Shown piece after piece: positions 8,576 through 19,189 of a DNA stretch of 64,000 nucleotides. How positions within the stretch are numbered: the first letter of the stretch is position 1; each line of letters starts with the position of its first letter. The DNA lies in assembly GCA_963753485.1 (NCBI GenBank), contig CAVWCL010000010.1, positions 40,421 through 104,420 of the forward strand, read 5' to 3'. Below the pieces are notes generated by a model that saw only the letters and a program-made list of their open reading frames with translations, searched no databases and had not been told where the DNA came from. Both the position numbers and the translations under genes were made by a program. This DNA comes from CAWDLX01 sp963753485 (lineage in GTDB: Bacteria; Actinomycetota; Actinomycetes; Mycobacteriales; Micromonosporaceae).

Positions 8576-9181
8576 GTGCAGTGGATCACGGCAGCGCTCG
8601 CCGCTTTTGTCTTGATCGTTCCGGTGGAGCTGCCGGACAAGACCTTCGTCGCCACGCTCGTGCTCGCCACCCGGTACCCACCGCTGCCGGTCTGGATCGG
8701 CGTGGTGATCGCGTTCGGCGTCCAGTCGGCGATCGCCGCCGCCGCCGGGCGGCTGTTGACCCTGCTGCCGACGCGGCCGGTGCAGCTGATCGCCGCCGGG
8801 CTGTTCCTGATCGGAGCGATCATCATGTTCCGCGGCGCCCGCCGGGCGGACCTGGAGCGGGAGAACACCGAGCGCGAGTACGCCAGTCGGGTGAGTGCCG
8901 CCCGCAGCGGGGTGCGGGCAGCGACGTTCAGCTTCCTTGTGCTTTTCACAGCTGAATGGGGGGACTTGTCGCAAATTCTAACCGCCAGCCTGGTCGCCAG
9001 CGGCCAACCGGCGTGGCCCGTCTTCGTCGGCTCCTGGGCCGGTCTCGCCGTCGTCTCCGGCGCCGCGGTCCTCCTCGGCAAGGTCCTGCTCCGCCGGGTC
9101 CGCCTCGCGGTCGTGCGGTTCGTGGCCGCCGGCGTCTGCGCCCTGCTCGCCGCGGTCACCGCGGTGGCCGCCTTCGCCTGA
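8576..9181 (+). CDS. TMEM165/GDT1 (UPF0016) family cation exporter
   Basis: A 201-residue membrane protein with about six hydrophobic segments in two repeats. Each repeat carries the family's acidic motif on its first helix: VELPDKTF near residue 14 (the usual glycine is replaced by proline) and AEWGDLSQ in the second half. Family members export manganese or exchange calcium for protons. GTG at 8576 is chosen because the protein then begins at the first membrane helix; CAGACT and 6 nt precede it. No yybP-ykoY-type riboswitch is visible in the 73-bp gap after purB. Confidence 0.85.
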   Translation: MQWITAALAAFVLIVPVELPDKTFVATLVLATRYPPLPVWIGVVIAFGVQSAIAAAAGRLLTLLPTRPVQLIAAGLFLIGAIIMFRGARRADLERENTEREYASRVSAARSGVRAATFSFLVLFTAEWGDLSQILTASLVASGQPAWPVFVGSWAGLAVVSGAAVLLGKVLLRRVRLAVVRFVAAGVCALLAAVTAVAAFA

Positions 9182-9260
9182 CGAGCGGGACCTGGGGTGA
9201 TCCGGGGGCTGGCCAGGCCCGGTAGGCTGTGACCCGCCCGCAGCAACGTCAGGAGAGGCC

Positions 9261-9536
9261 GTGGCACGCGTTGTCGTCGATGTCATGCTGAAACCGGAGA
9301 TCCTCGACCCGCAGGGGCAGGCGGTCGCGAACGCGCTGCCACGCCTGGGTGTCACCGGTGTCACCTCGGTGCGCATCGGAAAGCGGATCGAGATTGAGTT
9401 CGCCGGGCCGCCGGACGAGGAGCAGGCCCGCCAGATCGCGGACCGGCTGCTCGCCAACCCGGTGATCGAGGACTTCACGATCCGCGTCGACCGTGCGGAT
9501 CCGGCCGGCGCGACCAGTCCGGCCGCCTTCGCCTAG
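9261..9536 (+). CDS. purS: Phosphoribosylformylglycinamidine synthase, PurS subunit
   Basis: PurS (91 residues) bridges PurQ and PurL in the three-part FGAM synthase complex and helps transfer ammonia. The sequence shows the family pattern VDVMLKPEILDPQGQAVANAL and GVTSVRIGKRIEIEF. The start is a GTG preceded by AGGAGAGG. It leads a tight run purS-purQ-purL: 14 nt to purQ, which overlaps purL by 4 nt. A TAGGCT box about 40 nt upstream is a candidate -10. Confidence 0.95.
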   Translation: MARVVVDVMLKPEILDPQGQAVANALPRLGVTGVTSVRIGKRIEIEFAGPPDEEQARQIADRLLANPVIEDFTIRVDRADPAGATSPAAFA

Positions 9537-9550
9537 CCGAGGAGTGCACG

Positions 9551-10296
9551 ATGGGCGTCAACATCGGCGTGGTGACCTTCCCCGGTTCGCTCGACGACCG
9601 GGATGCGGTCCGCGCGGTCGCGCGGTCCGGCGCCACGCCGATCCGGCTGTGGCACGCGGACAGCTCCCTGCACGGGGTCGATGCGGTGGTCCTGCCCGGC
9701 GGCTTCTCCTACGGTGACTACCTGCGCTGCGGCGCCATCGCTCGGTTCTCCGCGGTGATGGACACGCTGGCCGATGCCGCCCGCGGCGGGCTGCCGGTGC
9801 TCGGCATCTGCAACGGCTTCCAGATCCTCTGCGAGGCCCACCTGCTGCCTGGTGCGCTGACCCGCAACCAGCACCTGCATTTCCGCAACCGCGACCAGCG
9901 CCTCACCGTCGGCAGTACCTCTTCGGCCTGGTCCAACGCGTTCGTGCCCGGTCAGGAGATACTCATCCCGGTCAAGAACGGCGAGGGCTGCTACGTGGCC
10001 GATGCGCACACGTTGGACGAGCTGGAGACCGAGGACCGGGTGGTGGCCCGCTACCTCGGCGACAATCCCAACGGCTCGCAGCGAAGCATCGCGGCGATCC
10101 GCAACGAGGCGGGCAACGTGGTCGGCATCATGCCGCACCCCGAGCACGCCGTCGATGCGCTGACCGGTCCATCGCTGGACGGGCTCGGGTTCTTCACGTC
10201 GCTCTTGCGCCATGTCCTCGGTCCCGACGCCGTCGCGGCCGCGACGGCGTCAAAGGGCCCGGCGACGGCGCCGGCGGGCGTCGGAGGTGGGTCGCG

Positions 10297-10300
<4 letters not shown>
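9551..10300 (+). CDS. purQ: Phosphoribosylformylglycinamidine synthase, glutaminase subunit PurQ
   Basis: PurQ hydrolyses glutamine and feeds ammonia to PurL. The class I amidotransferase triad is visible: the nucleophile cysteine in LGICNGFQ, and the His/Glu in GIMPHPEHAV. The N-terminus VVTFPGSLDDRDAVRAV and VLPGGFSYGDYLR are family marks. At 249 residues it is slightly longer than the usual 220-230, the extra being an Ala/Gly tail of about 30 residues. Its ATGA junction with purL indicates translational coupling. Confidence 0.96.
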
Positions 10301-12765
<2,465 letters not shown>

Positions 12766-12789
12766 CCGCCGACCGAGCCAACCGGAGTC

Positions 12790-12806
12790 AGCCGGTCGGG
12801 CCGGCT
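12790..12806. terminator. Short hairpin between convergent purL and the secreted-protein gene
   Basis: AGCCGG and CCGGCT are separated by 5 nt, 25 bp after the purL stop. No T-run follows, as is common in high-GC actinobacteria. A bidirectional terminator is a guess from position. The rest of the 127-bp gap holds a weaker TGATGG/CCATCA inverted repeat. Confidence 0.3.
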
Positions 12807-12892
12807 GCGCTTCGTGCGTGGATCTTGGTCATTGATGGCGGTCGGGACAACCATCAGTGTCCACGATCGGCTGGAAGTCGCCGGGCGCGAGC

Positions 12893-14344
12893 TCAGTTGT
12901 CGAGCCAGTCGACCCGCTCGGTCGGCGGTTGGACGGGGCGCTGGCGTGGGTCGTACGGGTCCGGCTGGCCGTGTGCGGTGGGCCCGGGGCCGGCGGGCCC
13001 GTAGCCCTGCTGGTCGTAGCCGGGCTGGCCGTACGCCTGCGGGCCGTAGCCGTTGGCGTACGGGTCCTGCTGGCCGTAGTTGGGCGGGCCACCCCCGGGG
13101 TAGCCCGGTCCGGGCCCCCCTGGTCCGGGCCCTCCGGGTCCGGGGCCCCCCGGGCCGTATCCGGGCTGGCCGCCGTACTGGCCGGAGGCGTAGGGATTCT
13201 GCCCGTACCCGGGCGGCGGCACCCGGCCGTGGGTCTGGGTCGGCACGTCGGCCAGGGGCGACCGGGCGATCATGGTGCGGTCGGCGCCGGGGCGACCTCG
13301 ACCCGCGCCGGTGGGATCGCCCCGCCGCTGCGGGGGATGCGGCGGGCGCGGTCCGCCACCGCCGCGACCGGGCGGGGGACCGCGGCGACCGCCGGGTCGC
13401 GGCGGACCCGGCGGCTTCCCGGCGTCATCACCCCGCCGGCGGACGAAGAGCAGCACGATCGCGCCGATGCCGAGGGCGACCAGCACCGCTCCAATGGCGA
13501 TCAGGATCCAGGACAGGCCGCCACCGCCCGCCGAGCCGGCGACCGGCTGGTTGCTCTCCAGGGCGGCCGTGGGCGGCCCGCTGGTCGCGCCCGGGCTCGG
13601 GGTACCGGAGGGCGTCGGGCTGCCGGACGGGCTCATGGCGAAGCGCAGGTTGGTGATCGACTGACCGGCCGTTGTCTGCGCCGTCGAGGGCAGGTCGGAG
13701 AAGCCGTCCTTGGTGACGATGAACGCGACCAGGCCGGGTGTGATCGGCTTCTCCGGCTTTGATGTGATCTTGAAGTTGCCGTCCTTGTCCGTGCCGACCT
13801 GCCAGTTCTGCGCCGGTACGGCCGAGTCCTGCGCGGAGACCTTGGCATTGGGGATGCCGGCGCCGGTGAAGATGTTCACCACCCGCCCCGAGAGCTCCGG
13901 CACGAACGACTGGGCGGCCGGACCTTGAACGGACAAGGGAGCATTAGTGCTGCCGTGATCTGAGCCAATCGTGGCGTCAATCTTGACTTGGCCGCTACGC
14001 GTCTGACCTGACGGCACGTTGCCGGCGTGCAGGGTGGCGACGAACTCGGTGGGGTTGCCGGTTGGTACGAACTGGGCGAACGTGCACTTGCCCTGGCACG
14101 TCATAACCCCGGCCAACTCGCCGGTGAAAGTGACCTGGACGTTAGCCTGACCGCCCGTGTCCGTTCCAACTGTGTACTTGAGCGTCGTGGTATCGCCTGA
14201 GGTGAGCGACCCGTTGTCCAGCAACGTGATGACGACCTGAGGGGAACTTGCCTGTGCCGGGCCGGCGATGCCGACCAGGCCCGCCGTCGCCACGGCGGCG
14301 ACGACCACAGCGCGAATGACCCACGCACGACGGTGCGTACTCAC
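12893..14344 (-). CDS. Secreted, membrane-anchored protein with Ig-like/carboxypeptidase-regulatory domain and Pro/Gly/Tyr-rich tail
   Basis: 483 residues from a GTG start (VSTHRRAWVIR) with a signal peptide ending near PAQASS. Next comes a beta-rich region with a CQGKC pair (CalX/Ig-like), then a domain like carboxypeptidase regulatory/Cna-B repeats (LSGRVVNIFTGAGIPNAKVSAQ), a Ser/Thr/Pro linker, one membrane helix (ILIAIGAVLVALGIGAIVLL) followed by RRR, and a long cytoplasmic tail. The tail is rich in PGYGPGGPGPGGP-type repeats and ends VDWLDN. The layout predicts an extracellular binding domain with a disordered cytosolic tail. Similar tails occur in actinobacterial septum and signalling proteins. 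Specific function unknown. Confidence 0.75.
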   Translation of the reverse strand: MSTHRRAWVIRAVVVAAVATAGLVGIAGPAQASSPQVVITLLDNGSLTSGDTTTLKYTVGTDTGGQANVQVTFTGELAGVMTCQGKCTFAQFVPTGNPTEFVATLHAGNVPSGQTRSGQVKIDATIGSDHGSTNAPLSVQGPAAQSFVPELSGRVVNIFTGAGIPNAKVSAQDSAVPAQNWQVGTDKDGNFKITSKPEKPITPGLVAFIVTKDGFSDLPSTAQTTAGQSITNLRFAMSPSGSPTPSGTPSPGATSGPPTAALESNQPVAGSAGGGGLSWILIAIGAVLVALGIGAIVLLFVRRRGDDAGKPPGPPRPGGRRGPPPGRGGGGPRPPHPPQRRGDPTGAGRGRPGADRTMIARSPLADVPTQTHGRVPPPGYGQNPYASGQYGGQPGYGPGGPGPGGPGPGGPGPGYPGGGPPNYGQQDPYANGYGPQAYGQPGYDQQGYGPAGPGPTAHGQPDPYDPRQRPVQPPTERVDWLDN

Positions 14345-14471
14345 GCTCCACGCCCCTTCCGGTACGTCCCCGCGCACCCCGATCCTGCAGCGTGCACCGC
14401 TGGCAACTATGCCTTGTCGGCGCCCCGTTCCGCGACCCAGGGCCGGCGGTTTGTCGTCCTCTGTCGAGCCG

Positions 14472-14477
14472 TATCGT
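14472..14477 (+). promoter_or_regulatory. -10 box TATCGT of a leaderless transcript
   Basis: TATCGT, 6 nt, then the ATG at 14484; no ribosome binding site. The divergent 139-bp interval to the secreted-protein gene must hold both promoters. Confidence 0.4.
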
Positions 14478-14483
14478 CCGGTC

Positions 14484-14855
14484 ATGTCCGGCAACCGGAT
14501 CAATTCTTCCGCTGTGTCCGCCACGGTGAAATCGGTCTCTGCCGGGGCCCCGGTCGCCGAGTCCGAGCTGCGCGATGCCGTCCGGGCGCTCCTCACCGTG
14601 CTGCGGCGCGGCGCCCCCGGCCGTTCGGTTGAGGTGCGGGTGCCGCCGTACGGCGCGATCCAGTGTGGGCCCGGCCCCCGGCACACCCGCGGCACGCCGC
14701 CGAATGTCGTCGAGACCGATCCGGTCACCTTCGTGTTGCTCGCCGCCGGCCGGCTGGAGTGGGCCGAGGCGGTGCACACCGGGCGGGTCCGGGCCAGCGG
14801 CAACCGGGCCGACCTCTCGCCTTACCTGCCGTTCTGGCCACCCGGCGCCGGCTGA
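14484..14855 (+). CDS. Small sterol-carrier-like (SCP ortholog) family protein
   Basis: A 123-residue protein with a single small domain. Segments such as LRRGAPGRSVEVRVPPYGAIQ, TPPNVVETDPVTFVLLAAGRLEWAEAV and HTGRVRASGNRADLSPYLPFW fit the actinobacterial sterol carrier-related family that sits just before purF in many genomes. It is probably a lipid- or small-molecule-binding protein; no catalytic residues can be assigned. The ATG start has leaderless geometry. A CGCCGGC/GCCGGCG hairpin lies about 10 bp after the stop, before purF. Confidence 0.75.
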   Translation: MSGNRINSSAVSATVKSVSAGAPVAESELRDAVRALLTVLRRGAPGRSVEVRVPPYGAIQCGPGPRHTRGTPPNVVETDPVTFVLLAAGRLEWAEAVHTGRVRASGNRADLSPYLPFWPPGAG

Positions 14856-15003
14856 ACGCGCCACGCCGGCAATCTTCGCCGGCGGTCGCGCCGGGCAGCC
14901 GCGTAGACTACGCAGGTGTGGTGCCCTGCTCGGGCTGGCCGGGCGGCTGCCATCGACCCCTTCCGGCGTGTGTGGCGCCACCTGATCGAGCGAGGAGCGG
15001 CAG

Positions 15004-16524
15004 GTGCCTCGAGCCGACGGCCGACTGACTCACGCACTGAACCCGGATCAGCCCGGCCCGCAGGACGAGTGCGGGGTCTTCGGGGTGTGGGCCCGGGGCG
15101 AAGAGGTGGCGAAGCTGACCTACTTCGGCCTCTACGCGTTGCAGCACCGGGGCCAGGAGGCGGCCGGCATCGCGGTGAGCGACAGCACCGGCGTCGTGGT
15201 CTACAAGGACCTCGGGCTGGTGGCTCAGGTGTTCGACGAGGCCACGCTGTCCAGCCTGCGCGGGCATGTCGCCATCGGCCACACCCGCTACTCCACCACC
15301 GGCGGCTCGACCTGGGAGAACGCCCAGCCGACGCTGCGGGCCACGCCGGTCGACCGGGATGGGCGCGGCGTCGCGACCACGATCGCGCTGGCCCACAACG
15401 GCAACCTGGTGAACACCGCCGAGCTGGCCCGTGAGGTGGCCGCCCTCGGGCACGAGGAGAGCTCCACCTCGGACTCGGCGCTGGTGACCTGCCTGCTCGC
15501 GGCCCAGCCCGACCTCTCGGTCGAGGCCGCGGCGATGGCTGTGCTGCCGAGTCTGCGCGGTGCGTTCAGCCTTGTCTTCATGGACGAGGACACCTTGTAT
15601 GCCGCTCGCGATCCGCACGGCGTGCATCCGCTGGTCCTCGGCCGGCTGGAACGCGGCTGGGTGGTGGCGAGCGAGACCGCGGCCCTCGACATCGTCGGGG
15701 CAAGCGTGGTGCGCGAGGTGGAGCCCGGCGAGCTGCTCGCCATCGACGACCATGGCCTGCGATCGAGTCGGTTCGCCAACCCCGACCCCAAGGGCTGCCT
15801 CTTCGAGTACGTGTACCTGGCCCGGCCGGACACCACGATCGGCGGGCGCAGTGTCTACAGTGCACGCGAGCGGATCGGGCGCACGCTGGCCCGCGAGCAT
15901 CCGGTCGAGGCCGACCTGTGCATCCCGGTGCCGGAGTCCGGCACCCCGGCGGCGATCGGCTACGCCCGGGAGTCCGGTATCCCGTACGGCGCCGGCCTGG
16001 TCAAGAACGCCTACGTCGGGCGCACCTTCATCCAGCCCAGCCAGACCATCCGCCAGCTCGGCATCCGGCTCAAACTCAACCCGCTGCGGGAGGTGATCCG
16101 CGGCAAGCGCATCGTCGTGGTGGACGACTCGATCGTGCGCGGCAACACCCAGCGAGCCATCGTGCGGATGCTGCGTGAAGCCGGGGCAGTCGAGGTGCAC
16201 GTGCGGATCTCGTCGCCGCCGGTGGCCTGGCCCTGCTTCTACGGCATCGACTTCGCCAGCAAGGCCGAGCTGATCGCCGATGGTTTGGACACCGAGGGCG
16301 TCCGGCGCTCGCTCGGCTGCGACAGCTTGGGCTACGTCTCGCTCGACGGGCTGATCGCGGCGTCTGAGCAACCGAAGAACCGGTTGTGTAGGGCGTGCTT
16401 CGACGGGGAGTATCCGATCCCGTTGCCCGCCGCCGAGCTGATCGGCAAGCATGTTCTGGAGGGCGTGCAGCGTCGAGTGACGCCGCCACCGCAGCTTCCC
16501 GCCGGGGCGCTGTTGCGCCCCTGA
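15004..16524 (+). CDS. purF: Amidophosphoribosyltransferase
   Basis: PurF makes phosphoribosylamine from PRPP and glutamine, the first committed purine step. The 506-residue protein has a short N-terminal propeptide before the nucleophile in DECGVFGVW (Cys23), the glutaminase residues (GHTRYSTTG, AHNGNLVN), and the PRPP-binding VVVDDSIVRGNT. Cysteines in the C-terminal half (GCLFEYVYLARP, CFYGID, RLCRACFDGEYP) match the iron-sulfur type of PurF. The GTG start follows GAGGAGCGGCAG. purM follows after 46 bp. Confidence 0.97.
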   Translation: MPRADGRLTHALNPDQPGPQDECGVFGVWARGEEVAKLTYFGLYALQHRGQEAAGIAVSDSTGVVVYKDLGLVAQVFDEATLSSLRGHVAIGHTRYSTTGGSTWENAQPTLRATPVDRDGRGVATTIALAHNGNLVNTAELAREVAALGHEESSTSDSALVTCLLAAQPDLSVEAAAMAVLPSLRGAFSLVFMDEDTLYAARDPHGVHPLVLGRLERGWVVASETAALDIVGASVVREVEPGELLAIDDHGLRSSRFANPDPKGCLFEYVYLARPDTTIGGRSVYSARERIGRTLAREHPVEADLCIPVPESGTPAAIGYARESGIPYGAGLVKNAYVGRTFIQPSQTIRQLGIRLKLNPLREVIRGKRIVVVDDSIVRGNTQRAIVRMLREAGAVEVHVRISSPPVAWPCFYGIDFASKAELIADGLDTEGVRRSLGCDSLGYVSLDGLIAASEQPKNRLCRACFDGEYPIPLPAAELIGKHVLEGVQRRVTPPPQLPAGALLRP

Positions 16525-16570
16525 CGATCAGCCGGCTTTGCGCCGACCACCGTGACCACAAGGGAGTACC

Positions 16571-17704
16571 GTGACGCACGTGACCGAGCGCGCCGCCCAG
16601 GCGGCCGGCGGGGCTGGCCAGGGCCCCGGCAGCGATGAGCGGGAGTACCACCGCACGGTGACGTATGCCGACGCCGGGGTGTCGATCCACGCCGGCGAGC
16701 ATGCGGTGAACCTGCTCAAGACGAAGGTCCACCGCACCTGGCGACCTGAGGTCGTCGGTGACGTCGGTGGGTTCGCCGGCCTGTTCCGGCTCGACATCAC
16801 CAAGTACCAGGAGCCGCTGCTCGCCTCGTCCACCGACGGCGTCGGGACCAAGCTGGTGGTGGCGCAGCAGATGGACCTGCACGACACCGTCGGCGTCGAC
16901 CTGGTGGCGATGGTCGTGGATGACATCGTCGCGTGTGGAGCCGAGCCGCTGTTCCTGCTCGACTACATTGCCTGCGGCGAGGTGGTGCCGGACAAGGTGG
17001 CGGCGATTGCTGCCGGCATCGCCGACGGCTGCCGGACCGCCGGTTGTGCGCTGCTCGGTGGCGAGACCGCCGAGCACCCGGGGGTGCTGCGCCCGCACGA
17101 GTACGACCTGGCTGCCACCGGCGTCGGCGTGGTCGAGTCGGCGCGGGTGCTCGGACCGCACCGGGTCGGCGCGGGTGACGTCGTGATCGCCATGGCATCG
17201 AGCGGGCTGCACTCCAACGGGTACTCGCTGGTCCGCCACGTCCTGCTCGGTATCGCCCGGATGCGGCTGGACAGCGTCGTCGACGACCTGGACAACCAGC
17301 GCACACTCGGCGAGGAGCTGCTCACACCAACGAAGATCTACGCCCGGGAATGCCTGGAGCTGATGGCCGAGACCGACCTGCGGGCGCTGGCTCACATCAC
17401 CGGGGGCGGCATCTCGGGCAACCTGGTGCGGATCCTGCCCGATACGGTCGACGCGGTGCTCGACCGGTCGACCTGGCGCCCGCAGCCCATCTTCGACCTG
17501 GTGCAGCGCCGGGGTCGCATCGATCAGTCCGAAATGGAGTCCACCTTCAACATGGGGGTGGGGATGATTGCCGTGGTCGCCGCGGCCGACTCCGATCGGG
17601 CGCTCGCCCTGCTGCGCGGGCGCGGCATCGAAGCCTGGGTCGCCGGGGAGATCGTCGACGGCACCGGCAAGGTGGAGCTGCAGAGCGCATACGGCGCCGG
17701 CTGA
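16571..17704 (+). CDS. purM: Phosphoribosylformylglycinamidine cyclo-ligase (AIR synthetase)
   Basis: PurM closes the imidazole ring of FGAM to give AIR with ATP. The 377-residue protein carries YADAGVSIHAGE, the ASSTDGVGTKL motif, GVDLVAMVVDDIV, LLGGETAEHPG and the C-terminal TFNMGVGMIAVV, all family marks. A ~25-residue Ala/Gly-rich N-terminal extension precedes the core. It uses a GTG start. It is the last purine gene of the window; transcription probably ends near the inverted repeat at 17735-17767. Confidence 0.96.
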   Translation: MTHVTERAAQAAGGAGQGPGSDEREYHRTVTYADAGVSIHAGEHAVNLLKTKVHRTWRPEVVGDVGGFAGLFRLDITKYQEPLLASSTDGVGTKLVVAQQMDLHDTVGVDLVAMVVDDIVACGAEPLFLLDYIACGEVVPDKVAAIAAGIADGCRTAGCALLGGETAEHPGVLRPHEYDLAATGVGVVESARVLGPHRVGAGDVVIAMASSGLHSNGYSLVRHVLLGIARMRLDSVVDDLDNQRTLGEELLTPTKIYARECLELMAETDLRALAHITGGGISGNLVRILPDTVDAVLDRSTWRPQPIFDLVQRRGRIDQSEMESTFNMGVGMIAVVAAADSDRALALLRGRGIEAWVAGEIVDGTGKVELQSAYGAG

Positions 17705-17738
17705 GAGCGCTGGGCCGGCTCGGCGGGCGCCGGCCCCC

Positions 17739-17797
17739 ACAAGTGATCATGTGTCACACAAGTGGGGCTTTTCGGAATAGACATATGCCCCTAGGCT
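17739..17797 (+). promoter_or_regulatory. Candidate operator and promoter of the cyclophane RiPP locus
   Basis: Two ACAAGTG direct repeats (17739-17745 and 17758-17764) bracket a perfect 11-bp palindrome TGTGTCACACA (17750-17760), and CCCCAC/GTGGGG arms enclose the whole. A TAGGCT box at 17792-17797 could be a -10 for the maturase gene. The symmetry suggests a dimeric regulator; alternatively the outer arms could end the purM transcript. No regulator gene is adjacent. Confidence 0.4.
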
Positions 17798-17861
17798 GGG
17801 GAAGGGCGGACAACTCCGGGGAGGGCTCGTGGGGTCTCCGTGGTCACGTCAATGGTCAGGT

Positions 17862-18956
17862 ATGCGCGGCATCAGCCCGGCCCCCTCGTACGTGATCATG
17901 CAGCCGACCACCTTGTGCAACCTCGACTGCGCGTACTGCTACCTCCCCGACCGGGCGCACGAGCGCCGGATGACGGTCGAGGTGGCGCAAGCCGTCGCGG
18001 CCACCGTGAACGTCTGGGCGGCCCAGGCACCGCGGTTCTCCGTGGTGTGGCACGGTGGCGAGCCACTCGCCGCCGGCATGGCCCACCTCGGTGCGCTGAT
18101 GGCGCCGTTTCAAGGAGTCGAGCATCACGTGCAGACCAACGCCACCCTCATCGACGAGGCCTGGTGTGACTTCTTCGCCGAGCGGGACGTGCGGATCGGG
18201 CTGAGCATCGACGGTCCCCGACCGCTGACCGCGTCGCGGGTCTTGCGCGGCGGAAAATCGGCCTTCGACCGGATCGTCCGCGGTATCGCGATGCTGCGCC
18301 GGCGGGGGCTGCCGTTCGCCGCGCTCTGCGTCGTGCCGGATCCGCGGCCCGGCCTCGCCGGCGAGCTGTACGGGTTCTTCGCCGAGCTCGGGGTGAGCGT
18401 GCTCGGGGTCAATGTGGAGGAGCAGGAGGGCGTGAACCTGCGCTCGAACGCCCACGACGATGCCGCGGTCCGGTCGTTCTGGGCGGAGCTGACCGCGGCC
18501 TGGCGGCGAGATCCCCGGATCGAGGTGCGCGAGGTGGAGTGGGCGCTGCGCTATGCCGGCGCGGTACTCGCCGGTGACGCGGACGAGCTGCTTCCGCGCC
18601 GGCACGATCCGATCCCGACGATCGGCCACGACGGTCGGGTCGTGCTGCTCTCACCGGAGCTGGCCGGGTTCACCTCACCGCGCTACGCCGACTTCAGCTC
18701 CGGCTCGGTGCTGGACTCCTCGTTGCGGGAGATCGTCGCGACGGCGGTCCGGGAGCCGGCCGGCTGGATCGCGGAGTACCTCGCCGGTGTCGAGGCCTGC
18801 CGGGCGCAGTGCGCGTACTTCGGTTTCTGCGGCGGCGCCCACGCCGCCAACCGGTTCTTCGAGCACGGCCGGTTCGACGGCACCGAGACGCGACACTGCC
18901 GCAACAGCAAGATCTCACTCCTGGAAGGGGTGCTGGACCATGCCCGAGCAGCATGA
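17862..18956 (+). CDS. amcB: Radical SAM/SPASM cyclophane-forming RiPP maturase (AmcB-like)
   Basis: The 364-residue protein has a radical SAM 4Fe-4S motif CNLDCAYC (Cys19, Cys23, Cys26) near its start and an SPASM-type cysteine cluster at the end (VEACRAQCAYFGFCGG with a later HCRNSK cysteine). WHGGEPL and the LSIDGP strand are also typical. Enzymes of this class (GrrM, XyeB, FxsB, AmcB) link an aromatic side chain to the beta carbon two residues on in a ribosomal peptide. The overlapping downstream gene encodes a suitable substrate. ATG 17862 is chosen because the protein then matches its family's short N-terminus; a GTG at 17829 behind GGGGAGGG is the alternative, adding 11 residues. The symbol is by family resemblance. 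Confidence 0.85.
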   Translation: MRGISPAPSYVIMQPTTLCNLDCAYCYLPDRAHERRMTVEVAQAVAATVNVWAAQAPRFSVVWHGGEPLAAGMAHLGALMAPFQGVEHHVQTNATLIDEAWCDFFAERDVRIGLSIDGPRPLTASRVLRGGKSAFDRIVRGIAMLRRRGLPFAALCVVPDPRPGLAGELYGFFAELGVSVLGVNVEEQEGVNLRSNAHDDAAVRSFWAELTAAWRRDPRIEVREVEWALRYAGAVLAGDADELLPRRHDPIPTIGHDGRVVLLSPELAGFTSPRYADFSSGSVLDSSLREIVATAVREPAGWIAEYLAGVEACRAQCAYFGFCGGAHAANRFFEHGRFDGTETRHCRNSKISLLEGVLDHARAA

Positions 18957-19146
18957 GCCGCCCAGCCCGGCAAGCCTGAGCGAGCGGATGCGCGCAAGCG
19001 CCGGCCTGGGCGAGCTGGTCGCCGAGGCCGAGGCGATCTGGCGGGCCCGGGCACTGGCCGCCGGCGAGGATCTCACCCGGCCGGGCTGGCGGACCTTCGA
19101 GGACGCGTTCCCGACCTTCTACGAGTTCACCAACCGGCCACGCTGA
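18940..19146 (+). CDS. amcA: RiPP precursor with five aromatic-X-X triads (AmcA-like)
   Basis: A 68-residue peptide starting inside the maturase gene (17-nt overlap, +1 relative frame), with GGAAGGGG 9 nt before its ATG. The N-terminal 45 residues look like a leader: acidic, helical (LGELVAEAEAIWRARAL). The C-terminus reads WRTFEDAFPTFYEFTN followed by RPR: aromatic residues at 50, 53, 57, 60 and 63 give the triads WRT, FED, FPT, FYE and FTN. This tandem spacing is what three-residue cyclophane formation requires (known for triceptides). The predicted product is a multiply cyclised peptide. No dedicated protease or exporter is adjacent. The family assignment is from size, position and motif. 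Confidence 0.82.
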   Translation: MPEQHEPPSPASLSERMRASAGLGELVAEAEAIWRARALAAGEDLTRPGWRTFEDAFPTFYEFTNRPR

Positions 19147-19189
19147 GCGGGCTTGCCAAAGCGGCTTCGGCTCCGTCAGCATCGCTTGC

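Noticed and set aside
12930..13200. Tandem DNA repeat region as a satellite
   Set aside because: The repetition is explained by Gly/Pro/Tyr codons in the secreted protein's tail.
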